From the NCBI RefSeq assembly GCF_000002865.3, contig NW_001865072.1:358134-422133 (forward strand): 64,000 bases of DNA, given 5' to 3'. Source of the DNA: Monosiga brevicollis MX1 (Eukaryota; Opisthokonta; Choanoflagellata; Craspedida; Salpingoecidae). Position numbers and translations under genes: made by a program. This document shows, piece by piece, positions 1-12,804 of this stretch (positions within the stretch are counted from its first letter, which is position 1; each line of letters starts with the position of its first letter). Under the pieces are notes generated by a model. The model had not been told where the DNA came from. It searched no databases and was given only the letters and a program-made list of their open reading frames with translations.

Positions 1-1138
1 GTCCGCAACTGCCGCAACTGCCGCCACGATCAACGCCGACCATCGTTGCATGCAGGCAAGAAAGCGTAAGGTTTTGGTTATTGTCACTGGGTTCGCGTTT
101 GATTTTCTCTGCCGACCAGGTTAAGACCGAGACTGTAGCTGGGTTCAATAGTAGAGTATAATATCACACTTATTGCAGATGTGATAAGACTTTCTGTGTA
201 AGTTTATGAAGATATATTTAACTTTAACGTCGCCCGTGGCGTTGCTGATGTTGCATGAATTTGGCGGCGGACGTGTGTTGGTCTCGTGCCACTGCCGCTC
301 CCCCGTCGTCCCGGTCCTGGCCCTGGCCCCCCGTCCCAGTCTCAATAGCACGGTCTTGAACAAACAAGACCTCAGCCAGGACCTCCACCTGTGCTAGGTA
401 CGACTGGAAGGCACCTGAATTGCCAGTGTTGTTTTGAATTGGGCCCAACATGTGCTGCATGGGAACCGTGTTGATGTTGACTTCTCGTCACTGAACCAGG
501 GAACACGAGAGAGAGAGAGAGAGAGAGAGAGGACCGAGAGAGCTTGGGCGCGTGGCTCCCGTGCCCCCGTGCCGCGAGGGCAGCCCCTTTGTCGCCCAGG
601 TGCCTGACCTTCACGGTGTGCTTTCCTTGGATGTGTGTGCCAACGAATTCTGGCCCAGGCATCGCGATAGTTATTAGACCCGGACTTCTGCCCGCCAGTC
701 CTGTTGCACCATGGCCGCCCATGCCGCCAGCGGTGACGGAAGTCCGCCACGCAGCGAGGGACGAGAGGTGTGTTTCGACTGCCCCAGTGCCTTGAGTGCT
801 GGCGAGGTCTTTTGTGCTGACTTGGCAATGCATCGTCGTGGCTCAGACCACCATTGCCCTCACGTTTTGTGTCATTGTGCCCCGTTTGTAGCGTCGAATT
901 CACAATCAGAGGGCTGCGACGTCGCGACTTCGTCTGCTCAAGTCACTGGCCGATGCCAATGCTGAGGTGCACACCCATGCCTTGTCTTCCCGCCTTGTCC
1001 CGTGTTCTCTTGCAACAGCGCTGTGCCTCCGCTTTGACACTTTCTAGTTCTCATGACTGGCTCGTCTTCATGAAATGTGGACTACACCTTCAGTTGGCTC
1101 CGGGTAGCATATCGCCACCCGCTCGACGGGCTTCGCAC
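1..1138. other. Upstream non-coding stretch
   Basis: I see no convincing gene. The first 240 bases are AT-richer than the rest. A (GA)n tract lies at about 509-532. Open frames here are short, overlap on both strands and have no recognisable domain. The right part is probably the promoter and 5' leader of the gene starting at 1139. Confidence 0.5.
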
Positions 1139-4100
1139 ATGGACCCCATCTCAGATACTCCTAGCGAGGGACGAAAACGCTCAACCTCGGCCATCAGCTC
1201 CTGGTCCACGTCGAGTCGACGTGGCCATGGGGGTGCCGATGTGGAAACGGTTGTGCGCCAAGAGTCACAGATCCAGGCACTGCGCGCTGAAACCCATGCC
1301 TTGCGCATGCAACTTGAGGCCGTTCAGCACGATGCAATGGCCGCTCGATCTGCCAAGGATCAGTTGCAGGCCGAGCACGTTGCGACGCAAGCCATTGTAA
1401 CAAAGCAGTTGGAACGCATCAACCAGCTGGAGCAAGACAGCGTTGCTGCACAGAAGGAGTTGCAGCATCACCGCGCCGCTCGCCCGGGCTTGTTTCATCG
1501 CACGGTACGCAGGCACCAGTGCCCGAAAGCCCTTGGTCTTTCGTCTCTTCAGTTGCGACCAGAGTGCTGAGTTTTTTTTGTTTTTTTTTCTTGGACTGGA
1601 CTGGCCTTGTCATTTGTTTTGCTGGAGCTGCTCTGTAGTAGTCCTCATCCCATGACCTTTTTTTTTTTTGCTGCGAATAATTGGTGATAGAAAAAGGGCG
1701 ACGACGATTTGCTTGCAGTTTTGCAAGAACGGACGCATGAGCTCCAGGCGCTTCGTGCCGATAACGATCGCCTCGTCCAGAACCAACACATGTACCAAGA
1801 GCAGGTCAGTCACCCGCTTAATGGCGCGTGAGTGGTTCTAGCACCTTTATCCAGCTGACCAATCCCCTCCCTCTCTCGGCCCACAGCTCAAGGCGGTGGA
1901 GGGCATCTTCATCCAAGCCATGGCGGCGTCTGGCGTCAAAGATCTGCTTCGTGGCGATGATGGCATCGAGTGCATGCAGCAACTCGTGAACGAGTTTCAT
2001 CTGCAAAAGGAAGAGAACCAAAGCCTACAAGAGCTGCTAGCTGAAAGCCGGTCGCAAATTCTCGGCTCGCAGGCCCAGTGCGTCAAGCTACAGGACATGC
2101 TGGTGGGTGCTCTGATTACTATCGGTTCTCTGGACACTGCCAACTCGTGCTCGCCAGACATGCTATGCCACCGATTCTGACACGCGCCATATGCACCGTT
2201 CCTGGGCTGGGAGTGTAGAATCAAATTGAAACCACGTCCTTGGATGTGGAAACAGAGAACAGGGATCTACAGGCTGAGCTACGCACTCTTCGCAGCGAGC
2301 TGCGCGATTGCCATGGGCAGCTGGAGCAGCTGGATAGCTATGCCGAAGAAGTCAATCACCTGCAGTCAGAGCTCAAGGCCGCTCGGCAAGAAATCACCGC
2401 GGCCCGTACCTCTCGAGCCAACCGACTTTATGAGCAGACCAGTAGTGGCACTGTGCGTATCTCGCGGCGCAGCTCGATGCTAGAGGGCAGTGCCTTGAAG
2501 AGTAGCCGTCGGGACGAGATTGCCGAGCTGGATGACATGATTGAAGCACAGAACGAGCGCATCGAGGAGATGACAAAGGAGCTGGATCAACAAGCAGATG
2601 ATTTTGAATCGGAGCGGACCTTCTTGCTCAACGAAGCACAGCGGCATTTGAACAGCAGCCACGCGCTTGAAGCCGCACTGACTCGCACCCGGGAGCAGTA
2701 TGCCGCTGAAACAGAAATGCTGCGGATGCAAGTTGAAGACCTCAATACGCAACTTCAAGAGCGAGACAGCGAGCTGGAGTCACTGCGCAGCGCCTCAGAG
2801 CAAAATATGCTCGAGCTATCGACAACCATCACGGCCCTGCAGTCTGTCTTCGACGAGGACGACGAGGCCGCTCGCCGCGTTGCCAAGGATAACAAGGCGG
2901 TGGCTCATGTCATGGAGTCGATGGACAATTGGAAGGCCGCTCGCAATCAACAGTTGCGCGACGCGCGAACCGAGCTAGCCGAGGTGAACGAGCAGCTCAA
3001 TCAGACCTCCGACGCGCTAGCTCAGGCCGCCCCTGTACTGTCGCTGCCAATGCCTCCTGCGTCGGGCATGGGCACAAGTGACAAGAAAGACCAAATGACG
3101 GCTAGTGAGCAAGCGCCCAAGCAAAGTCTTGACAAGTCTGAGTCACGTCGTAAAGGCGGTAAACGCAACAAAAACGCGCACGGTCGTTCCAATGCGCCGG
3201 TGGAGGCCAAACCCACCAGCACAGAGACATCTCGCCCAGCCAATGGTGGTGCGTCGCCACGACAGGCGTCCGAGAACTTGGGTTGGGCGGGGCCCCACGC
3301 TCCCTCTGTAATGCTCAAGCTGCAGGAGGATCAGGCAGAATGCATTCTTGAGGCGTCGCGCCAACTCCACCGCACACGACGCGAGCTTGAGCAAGCGCGG
3401 CGCCAGCTCGCCTCAGTCCGTGCCGCACGCAACGTGGAGCTGCAACGGCAGGGTCTCAAGGCCGACGATGTTGTCGGTGCAAATGCAGCTACAGCTGCGT
3501 CACCAGCGCACCGACGTGAGGCGCCTCAGAATGATCAGGCTGATCACGCGGCGGCGGAGGAACTTGCATCCTCATCCCCCAAGAGCGGCTCGAGGGCCTC
3601 CGCAGCGTCTGTGGCGCGCTTGGAACGACGTGTTCAGGCATTGCAATTAGACGTGGAGCATTGTGAACAAGAGAATCGCGAACTTCACGACCAAGTTGAG
3701 GTGGCTGACCGGCGTCGCTTGGAGCTGGTGCGTGAGCTGGCGCGCCGGCAGGATCGGCAACTAGGTGATCACGTTCGAGGCTTTGTTCAACACGCCGAGA
3801 TTTTGGGTCTACCTGCCTTGCCGGGGGCAGGTGATGAGACTCAAGCCATCCATACTTTGGCGTACATGTTTGGTAGCCTCTTGGGGCGGCCAAGCATGGT
3901 CACAGCCCGGTCGCAGCTGGCAGCCGTCAGTCCGTATCTGGGCCTAGCGGTCATAGTTGCGATGGTTGTTGGTCTACACTTACTCTTGTGGCGGTGGGGA
4001 GGCCATGCTTGGGCCGTGGCGGGATGTACGTTGACAGCTGGTATAGGAGCCTTGTTGCACGCGTTGTTGCGCGTGGCACCACCAACGCGCACGGTGATTG

Positions 4101-5604
4101 CCGGCGGGTATGTAGATGGTGTGGGCACGTTGAGGTCGGCCAGTCTGCCGACGTGAAAAATCTGCACTGTTTTGGAGGTCTATAGCACGTGTCTCACCTG
4201 TTCTATGGCCTTTTTAGTTGGCTGCTCCGAGATGCCGAGGAGGATTTGGCGGTCGCCAAGCGCACCGGCGCCATGCACGCTGCACTAGAGTGCGTTACCC
4301 ATTATCCTCAAGCCCAGCTTCTAATTCGAGCATGCACATCAAATCTCACAATTGCTCCTGTGGCACATGTGGTTGGCATACGTGTTAGGGCTGGGCGGCT
4401 GGGTCAGCCCGAGAGAGTTGTTTCCACCCTGGCCGTGGAGCCCCGGGAGCAGGTTGATCACCGAGGCTCCTGGGAGGCTAGTTTGCGCCGACACCTTGTG
4501 TCCCGCCTCGACAAGCTGCAGCAAGAGGGCAGGCCTTGCCTGGAAGTGCGTCGCGTCGGCAACAAGGGCCCGGCAGCTTTGCTAACACTCGTTCCCTCCG
4601 AGGAGAAGCATACGAGGGCACCAGCTGCCGTGGCTGTGTTGCTGGGTTTGCTGGCCAGCCATGGCCGCGCCCCGGCCACGGATCAGTCAGCCGCGAGCGG
4701 CGCCACGATGCTTCGTTGGGGCGTGGAAGCGAGTGGGCGCACGCTGCTCCGGCATCTAGGACAGCAATTGGCTGGGCGTGCTTGGCGTGCTCGCTGGCGG
4801 CCATTTGCTGCTGAAAAAAGCCCTGATCTACTCCGTAACTACCGCATGTACGGTCACGAGTTTGTCGTGGCCCAAACAGAGGCCATGGGCGCTTGGTCGG
4901 CCACTGCCAAAAGCCTTCACAAGGCCTTTTTCAAGGTCGCGCCTGGTGCTGCGGTCCTGGCGCTGAAGGTGACGCTTTCGCGAGCAAGCCTTGAAGGCCG
5001 AACCGTGTCATTCCCTTTGTTTTGGCGTCGTGATGAGGCACCCGAGACGGCTGTGGACCAGCTGCGGTATTGGGTGCATCTCGTGCAGCGCTACCCCAGT
5101 GCTTGCGGTCAGTTCTGCGGAGCTCGAATTTCCGTAGGGTAGTGTATTAGCCTGCTCTCACGTTGATGGCTGTGCCTCCACCACCCCTTAGATTTGTTGT
5201 GGCGTGTGTGTGCACGCCTTGTACCCTGCCCCGACCTCCACCTAGTTCTAGCCGAGCCACAGCCTCAGCCAGCACCAGGGGCCGAGCAGTTTGGCGTTGT
5301 GTTTGCGGACACTAGCGTACGTATCGTGACGACAGGGCGTTTTTTGAGGCATGTTTGCCGTCCGCATATCGATACTCACTCGGCTCTTGTTTTGTGTTGT
5401 GTTGTCGATTTTGTTTTTCTTCTTTTGATTTGCTTTCGGGCACAGGCTGCCGTTTCGGTGCTTGTGGTGGCGTTTGGAAATCATGTTAGCTTGTCGGTGG
5501 GAGGCTCTCGAGAGCAGGACCAAACTTTGGCCGATATGATCCACACGCTGCGCTCGGACTTTGATCCATCAACGGCCCCACGAGCCAACACGCGCGCGCA
5601 ATGA
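1139..5604 (+). CDS. Long coiled-coil protein with internal membrane segments
   Basis: Proposed exons 1139-1504, 1691-1804, 1887-2102, 2219-4093, 4186-5107, 5192-5316 and 5446-5604; phases close and give about 1258 residues. The first half (to about residue 560) is Glu/Gln/Arg/Ala-rich heptad sequence typical of golgin or centrosomal coiled coils. It is followed by two hydrophobic stretches (about 3930-4080), a membrane hairpin or anchor. The downstream part (4186 onward) has no domain I recognise. Alternative: exon 4 reads on to a stop at 4154-4156, giving an 877-residue tail-anchored protein, with 4189-5604 a separate gene. I prefer one gene because the second frame has no nearby ATG and begins right after an acceptor-like TATAG. 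The start chosen is the first ATG directly before the Ser-rich head. A Golgi or ER location is inference. Confidence 0.65.
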
Positions 5605-5727
5605 CCGCTACAGCGCATTCGAGCAAACCAACAGGCATGCTGAATCTATGAGTCAAATTTGTTGTTTGAAGGTCGATCATCAACTGTGTTGTGTCCTCTG
5701 AAAAGGAGGACGGTTTGTGTGGTAGCT

Positions 5728-7421
5728 TTACTTGGCATCAGTGGCAATGGGGCATTGCTCTCGTGGCGAACTAGCCCATTCAGTCCACGCGCCATCATAC
5801 ACGGGGATTTCTGCGAGAAGCAGGGACGTAATTTCACGTGAGAACCGGGATCGATTCTGCTGGGTTAATCATGCCAAGCCGTCGCAGTCGTTGGCTCGGA
5901 GCCAGGCAATCGTGGGCAAGATGGGGCAAGGCAGGCGCACCAGTGCCGTCGACGAGGTAGCGGCCAAAGGCGAGCATGCAGGCCGTAACTCCAGAGCCGC
6001 AGGTGGCGACCAACGGTCGGTCAAGCTGAATACCGGCTTCTTCAAAGAGGGCACGCAGCTCAGCTGGATTCTTCATCTCCTGCAGGATCAGGCAATGAGG
6101 GGGAAACATGATTGGCTGAAGGAGGAGGCCAAGCTAGTACGTACGCCGTCTCGGTTGACGAGCGCGTCAAATGGGAGGCAAGCGCTACCAGGAATGTGGC
6201 CCGAAGGAAGGCCCGGGCGGGGCTCGGGTGCGGTGCCAGCAAATCTGAGCATTTGAATCGCGAATCTCGTTAGTACAATGGAAAGGATGTGTGGCTCGCG
6301 CCTGAGACTGAGCTCAAGCTTAGAGGAAGAAGATGCGGGGGTAGCCGTCAAGGGGGAGGGGGGGAGATAATCCAAGGCGGACGAAAAAACAGACCGGCCG
6401 CGTGCGCGAGCATCAAGCACTTGTTCAGCAGGCTGGTGGACATTGGCTTGCATCTGCGCCAGTGAGCGCACGAGGTCCGGGCGCATCACAACCTCACAGG
6501 GCTAGTGACATACGATTGTTAGGATCGCAAGCGGGAGGTGAGAGAAACGACGGGAGGCTAGCACTTGAGACGTTTGAAGCGGCAATGGCGTTGTCTCCTA
6601 TCGAGCCAAACAAGCCTGGAAGCCAATCCGAACCGTCGTGTCCAAGGGTGCGGGGGTGGGCTCGCTGGCCGAGTCTGTGGTGGGCAGTCCGAGGTTGGAC
6701 CAACGACGCAAACCACCGTTGAGCACGGAGACTTTGTTGATGCCAAAGCAGCGCAGAGTCCACCATAGGCGTGGCGCAGAGAAGACGCCATAGTCGCTGC
6801 AGTCGTAGACGACCACGTGCGTATCGGCGCCAATGGCCAAGCGGCGCAGCTCTGAGCGGCGGAGATGGAGGATGGAGCGGCGGCAAGGACACCGTGAGTG
6901 GAATCGCAAGGAACTAACATTCAGAGCCAGGCTCGTGGTGCCTGGAATAGGCAAGGCCTGCGACATGGTCCGTACCGTCACTCATTTGCTCGGCTGAGGG
7001 GAGCATGTGTGGCAGCTGACTGGGGGTAGCGACGGCATCAATATCAAAGAACCGGGCCGATGGGATGTGCTTGGCTTCAAATTCACGTGCCGCATCTCGC
7101 TGGGCCTGAGGATGAGTCCCCATCGATGATTGGCAATGCGGCATAGGTGTCAAAGGTGTCAAAGGTGTCAGAGGCGTGAGTTGCGGCAAGTGGCAAAAGA
7201 TGAGCGCGCCAGGGCGAGGCCGCAGATGAGCAAGCTGGCCAGTGAGGCAAGCTGGTGAGGCGCGGCAGTGGGCGAGGCCAACAACAACAACAGCACCCTC
7301 AACCTACCGTGGGAAGATGAAAAGTCGCATCAATGATACGCAGCTTGCTGCTGTTCACGGCCTGCGGCAGCGCACGCTGCAGCCATTCACAGTTGACAAT
7401 CGCCCTGACGCCGCCGTTCAT
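5728..7421 (-). CDS. MPST: 3-mercaptopyruvate / thiosulfate sulfurtransferase
   Basis: Seven exons: 7421-7308, 7105-6976, 6851-6634 (end uncertain), 6492-6395, 6244-6145, 6079-5941, 5810-5728. The product is 293 residues, the usual length of the two-domain rhodanese family. The N-terminal inactive rhodanese domain has the HIPSARFFDID and LPHMLPS signatures and a THVVVYD...FSAPRLWW stretch. The C-terminal domain has the SGHIPGS motif and the catalytic loop CGSGVTA with the active Cys near residue 247, then VYDGAWTEWA at the end. CGSGV(T/S) is typical of mercaptopyruvate sulfurtransferases, so sulfur transfer from 3-mercaptopyruvate (cysteine catabolism, H2S or persulfide supply) is expected. 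No clear mitochondrial presequence is seen, which suggests a cytosolic form. Exon 3 could instead end at 6616 through a GC donor. The gene converges on the coiled-coil gene 124 bases away. Confidence 0.9.
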
Positions 7422-10400
7422 CTTGGTCCGGTTCCTCTCTTGACGGTGTTACCTAATCAACAGCTCCCTCTGTTGAATTGACTTGAAATATGCTGTTTTT
7501 TGCTGATTTATTAACATGTCTCGTGTTATTTTATGTAGATCATCTGCGAGTTTGTGTAGTTTTACTTTGACTGTCTTCTCAGAAGAATTATGCTGACAAT
7601 TATGGGTAATCGTCACTGTATTCGCTTACTGAAGATTGGGGGGATCAGGGCAGGCAGCAGACCGGAAGGAAGGGACAGGCGGCAGCAGCAGACAAGGCTG
7701 GGAGATGCTCCAAAGGGCAGTTGGCTGGAGGAATACATGCACCTGGCCAAGCTTGTCTCCAGACCGATCAAGAGACACAAGAACCTTGAAATCTCAATAC
7801 CACCAAGATAGCAGCGACTAGGCACAAGGCGGCGAGGGCGGCTCTCCCATCAAGTGCTCCTGTTGATGCTGGCCGAGACGCAGCAATGGCATGCCGCCAT
7901 GGCTCTCCCATCGTGTTTGCAAGGCAAAAGGCAAATTTCCGCTGCTTGCGATGCGACTCCGGACGTAACGTGAGCGGGTCTGCACCATGATGTAAACCCT
8001 TGCCAGATTCCCAAAGTAAAATATGGGAAAGGGCGGGTCATGTTGTGGATGGGGAGGCAGAGAAGCAAAACGGTGACCGCTGGCCTGACCATGGAGGAGC
8101 GATGAGCTTGCAACCGACTTGGTTTGGGTTGGGAACGCTTCAGACAGACTGCAAGGGCAGCGGGAATCAAGAAGACGTTTTCAAAAACAAGTCCCTGTGG
8201 CCTCAGAAAGACAGTCCCGCGGCGTCTCTTCGATAAGTCGTTGAATCCCAGCGCAGCGCATGAGCCTGCCATAGGCAATGCACCAAGCCGCTTAGGTGCA
8301 CTGTTGCGTGTACTCCTGAGCACCTCCCACTGTTTGAGGGACGCCCGCGTACCCAGTGGGAAAACTGATCCCGCCAAATGGTGTGACCCGCCTTGGAACG
8401 GACATTCGAACCCCTCATTCCCTGTCCATGGGACACAGGACTGCATTCCATGGGCACTCGAGCGGCTCGATCCCTACCCACCCATACTTCTCCACACACA
8501 CGCACACTTCGTCTCCCACTCGCCATTCCAACGGCATGAGATGCCATTGCGACGTGCTTCTGCCGCGCCCCGCTCAAGGCACCCCTCGTCGCCGCCACCA
8601 GAACCCGACAAGACACTTCCCAAGGCAAACGATCCAGCAGGGAATCTCACCCTCTTTCAGCCTTGGCTACGACCATCTCCGTGCTCGTAGCGCTAACACT
8701 GAGCGGATCACGCGCGAAAGGTGTCATGCATGTAAACATACGACTCATCATGGCATCCGCCGGTTGAGGTTCTTGGCAATTCGGAGTCGCGTTGCCGCTC
8801 ATGATCGCACTTCATGGGTATGCACTCGGTGATGGATTCTGCCGCGCCTTGACAGGGATTGGTGAAAAAGGGGGGTCGTTTCGCACCAGGTGCCGTTAGC
8901 TCGCTTTGACAGACGCACAACTTGTGTTTCACCCGGCGAGACTTGATCCCAGTGAATCGGCGAGCCTTGATCCCAGTGAATGGACGAGGGGGTGACTTTG
9001 TTCTGTCCGCGCAGGACGCACTACACCACAACCAAGGACCAGCGCATGTGAAGGAATCAGATGCAACCGCGTCGGACGCTGGATGGGCTTTTTCTGAGCG
9101 AAGCGGCTGTGACCCACAAGGTTTGGCGGGTGAGGGCCGGAGGGTGGCCCATGACTCTTTCCAGCGGACATGTTCATGCCCTGGTGGTCCCTGAACAAAG
9201 ATGCGAGGTGGGTACGCAAGACCCCCCATTGTCGAGGCGGACCAGGTCTCAACTGCGTTAAGGTACTCAGGACAGACACAAGGACGGGGACATGGAGCCA
9301 TGGCGCAGCGGCCAACGCAGAAACAGACGGACATTGTTGAACCCCGAGGTCTGTACGCGCTTGCGCCTTCCTCTTCGTCGGATCAAAAGCCAAAACAAAG
9401 TTGGGTTGGGGCGGGCTCGTCTCCGGGAAGCACACCGCATCACCCAGCTCCACTTGTGGGCCATTCCTCCCAAACCGCAGCATAGCAAGACGCGAGAGAG
9501 GGAGTGGAGAGCGGGACAAGCGGCGTCGCTGGCAAGATCCAACAGAGCTCCCCCCCTCCCCTCTTCCCCCTTGGCGATGAGCGCAAGAGGGAATCGCTGG
9601 CTCGTATTTTCGCCCGCCCGCTCTCACCACACACCCACACACCTGCCTGCGACAGAATATCCACGCTTTTGACCCATCGCACCCGGCCTGCAGCCAGCCT
9701 CCTCTCCACCTCTGCCTCTGCTCCCAAAGGACGTCAAGAGTCCTCGCACACGCTCCCAACGGCCGGGGTATGGGGTGTTGATCGTAGTCCCTCGCCTTCC
9801 AAACAAGCATCAACCTACCGCGCAGCCCCTTCCTCCTGCCTCTGTCGACCCAAACTAAGCCTTGACTTGTTGACGGAGAGCACCCAAGCAAGATCCTCTT
9901 CTTGCCGCTGCCACGGCTAGCCAAACCGTGCCATCACATTTTGGTTGAATCCCCCCCTTTGCCGACTTTTTTTTTTTTTTAAAAAATAGCCTCACGTCGT
10001 GCCTGGCCGCTGCCAACTGGACAGACGCTGTTTCGCCCCGCCCCTCTGCCCCTCTTTCAAGTTGACCCGCAAGGCTTCGCGCCCTTGACTGCGCTGTTGG
10101 TTGTTGTTGTTGTTGCGTTTGTATAGTGCGTGTCCGGGTGCTGGTTTTCTTGTGAAAAGTGCACGGGGCTCGATCGGTTGCTGGCTCGATTGACCACGCA
10201 AGGTCCCTTGATTGGGGCTGAGATGTGCCCATCGACAGATTGGACTTGATTGCTGAGTATTATTATCACCAGCTTGAGTCGTGCAGCTCGTTGAATGCTG
10301 GCCAGGAAACACGAAGCACGCTTGGTTGAGCTTCTGCCCGAATCAACGGCTTCTTGCACCACGCAGGGTCACGGCTGTCGCTTGTCATTGAGCATGGGGC

Positions 10401-10450
10401 AGGTGACGTGATCCGAGCCAACTTGCCCTTTGACATACCATCGCCGGGTC
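7422..10450. other. Three-kilobase region without a supported gene
   Basis: About 3 kb between two oppositely oriented genes. The part at 7480-7620 is AT-rich. Long open frames occur on both strands at 8100-9900, including one of 331 codons on the minus strand (9924-8929), but they lie opposite each other, are rich in Arg, Gly, Ser and Pro and show no domain. That is expected by chance in GC-rich DNA. A 24-base unit is repeated in tandem at about 8936-8983. It may hold promoters for both neighbours or an unrecognised RNA. Confidence 0.45.
8936..8983. repeat. 24-bp tandem duplication
   Basis: Two adjacent copies of a 24-base unit beginning cggcgag and ending cccagtgaat, differing at one base (gacttg versus gccttg). 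They lie in the gene-poor 7.4-10.4 kb stretch. Confidence 0.75.
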
Positions 10451-12210
10451 ATGGCCAACCGACCGTCGGACCCGGGCGGTGCCGGGCAGCCCGACCTGGC
10501 CGCACTTCCTCCTCAAGCTCACCACTCACCCCTCATGCCACCAACCCACCCGAATCGATGGCCCCCGTCCGCGGCGGCGTCCGCCCCTGCTGGTGTGGGC
10601 AGAGTCGCCCACGACCTGCCTGCTCAATGGGACGCCCCCGAGTACCCTGGGGACCCAGTGTCAGGCTTGCCCTCAATCACGAGCCAGCACTTGCCTCAGG
10701 TGCGCATAGGCTATCCCACCATGCTGGCATGCGCTCCCCTTTTCTTGTGCGTCTGCCCTCATGATCAAATTTTGGCTGGATCTTTGCCTTTGGCGGGGCC
10801 CCAATCCCAATCCGTGGCAATCAGGCCAATGCAGGGACCATGGTAAATGCTTTGGGTTTGTCGCACGCCCAAAGGGATGGACACGCTACCGTGCAGTTTC
10901 CTGTTGAAGCAGTATCCTCCCCGCCGTCTGCGCCCGGGGAGGCGGGCAGGCAAGAGCTTGTCCAGCAGGCCATCGATCTCGTGTACCGCAATCCCACCGC
11001 TAGTCCGAGCTGGTTCGCAGCCCTGCTTCGTCAATTGTCCGCGCAGCATCCAGACCGTGCCAGCGTCGTGGCACTGCAGCACCATATGGAGAAGCGAGCT
11101 CGTATCGAGCCCGTAGCTCGACTCTTACTCCAGTGCGCCAATCACCCAAGCAGCCTTCGACCTGAACAAATCAGTGCATTGTCTACATTTTTGGCTCAAT
11201 GGCAACGCGACTCTATGATTGGTTCACCTGAGGGCACCGAGGGCAGACATGCATCTACTAAGAATGTGCCCCAGCAGCCCGCTGACGCTGTGCACAGCGC
11301 CTCCAAGCAGCCATTCGACTCTTCCGACGCATCGTTTGCAGCCCTTAGTGAAGGCATTGCTCGGGCACACACCTCAACTGAGCCAGACTTGTGCATTATG
11401 ACCCAAGACCAGCTGCCGTGCAAGCGTCATCGTCGAATGGCCGAGGCCAGCTCGACCGCAGCCTCCTCCAGCACTCTTGAAGAGCTGCCACCCACCTCGG
11501 GGTCCCAGTCGGTTTTGCAGCTGACTGAAGCACTGGGACTTGAACCGGAGAACCTGTTTGCTCGTCTCAATCAGCAACAACAACTGGAGCTACCCTCTGC
11601 CTCTTTGCAACACCTCGAGTATCTGCAGCAGGGCACCAGGCGGGAGTTGGTGGCGCCAGGCCTGCCTCGCTCTTTTAGTACTGCCAATCTACCACCTACT
11701 GCAAGTGCAGCCACAAGTCAGGCGCAGCCCATGAACATTGCCGCCATGCTTCTCTCCGCAGGGGGCAGAATGGGCCCGTTGCAGGCCAATGCATCCTGGG
11801 GTAGCGCTCACGCTCTGGTATCTTCCCCGGGCCCGTCCTTTAGCTTGGGCAGCTGGCCGGGATCAATACCAGGGGCACATGCTGCTTCAGAGCCCATGTC
11901 CATGTTTGAGCCCTGGCTCACTTTGAGTGGGGGAAGCTGGCCCGAGACCACCTCAACACACGCCTGGACCTCGTCCATCGACCCTCGCCTCGTCCTTCAC
12001 GCGCCCTCGGCTTTAGGTGGTGTGCCGCCACTTTTCGATAACATGAGATCAGAGCAGCCATTGATGCAGACACATGCAAGCCAGTTCCTGGCTGTCACCC
12101 ACGCGCTCGGGGCATGGCAGCCACCAAGCACCGATTCGCGCACAGGCGGTGCCACAGCTTCCCACTGGCTAGTGCATCTTCCTACAGCTCCCAACTCTTC
12201 TGCATCATGA
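10451..12210 (+). CDS. Unknown Ser/Ala/Gln/Pro-rich protein, possibly nuclear
   Basis: Two exons, 10451-10699 and 10825-12210, joined in phase 0 to give 544 residues. The start is the ATG just after a Pro/Arg-rich leader; a further ATG lies at 10430. Two parts look folded: an alpha-helical block around residues 105-185 (a Gln/Leu-rich segment with QQAIDLVYRN) and a shorter helical block around residue 310-345 (SVLQLTEALGLEPENLF). The rest is low-complexity Ser, Ala, Pro and Gln. A basic KRHRR patch at about residue 275 could be a nuclear localisation signal. I recognise no family; a transcriptional or chromatin co-factor would fit the composition but is only a guess. The next gene, GAS41, lies 595 bases downstream on the same strand. 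Confidence 0.7.
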
Positions 12211-12739
12211 ACCACTCATTCAAAAATGACACGATGTGTTCAGAGACAAGCCGGCCATGTCGGGCCCCAAAACCCCTTTGCGCCACCCCGGACAGCGATG
12301 TCGTGGAGCCGATGGCCCCCGCGTAAAGCGACTGACTGCAGGAGAGGCCTGCGATGCGCCAAGCGCAACTTGTTTTCTCGGTGCCTACATTCCATACCAT
12401 GTCATTTTACACACCTTCATCTATTCAAGCCCGACTATCTTTTAATCACAAATAATTGATTGCTCTGTCTGTAAGGCTACTAGCGGCCCCATGCCCGTCA
12501 CACACCAAAAATGCCGGACTCTCTCAAATTGCAAAATCTGATGGTGAGAGGCACAGAGTAGTGGCACGGTGAGTTCGTCTTATGACAACCCCTCTAAAGT
12601 TATAATCATCTAAAGTCTAACCCCTTTCACACTTCCAAACACACACTCTCTCTCAAACTCTCTCTCTCTCTCTCTCACATGTGGTAGTTGTGTGCTTTTC
12701 CTTTGTGTCTTTGCTCTTTGTTTCAAACCGACCAAATTC

Positions 12740-12757
12740 ATTTCTCTCTCTCTCTCT

Positions 12758-12792
<35 letters not shown>

Positions 12793-12800
12793 GGCACAGC
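12740..12800 (+). promoter_or_regulatory. Pyrimidine tract and possible 5'-leader acceptor before GAS41
   Basis: A (CT)n run is followed by more than 30 T residues and then GGGCACAG, ending four bases before the first ATG of the YEATS gene. This looks like a very strong 3' splice site placed just in front of the start codon. It could end a leader intron, or accept an upstream coding exon I did not find. Confidence 0.4.
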
Positions 12801-12804
12801 GATC

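Noticed and set aside
854-1138. N-terminal extension of the coiled-coil gene
   Set aside because: The upstream part of the open frame is Cys/Leu/Ser-rich and unlike the charged coiled coil; the ATG at 1139 precedes the natural protein start.
8929-9924. 331-codon open frame on the minus strand
   Set aside because: Overlaps equally long plus-strand frames, Arg/Gly/Ser-biased, no domain, no splice or family support; expected by chance in GC-rich DNA.
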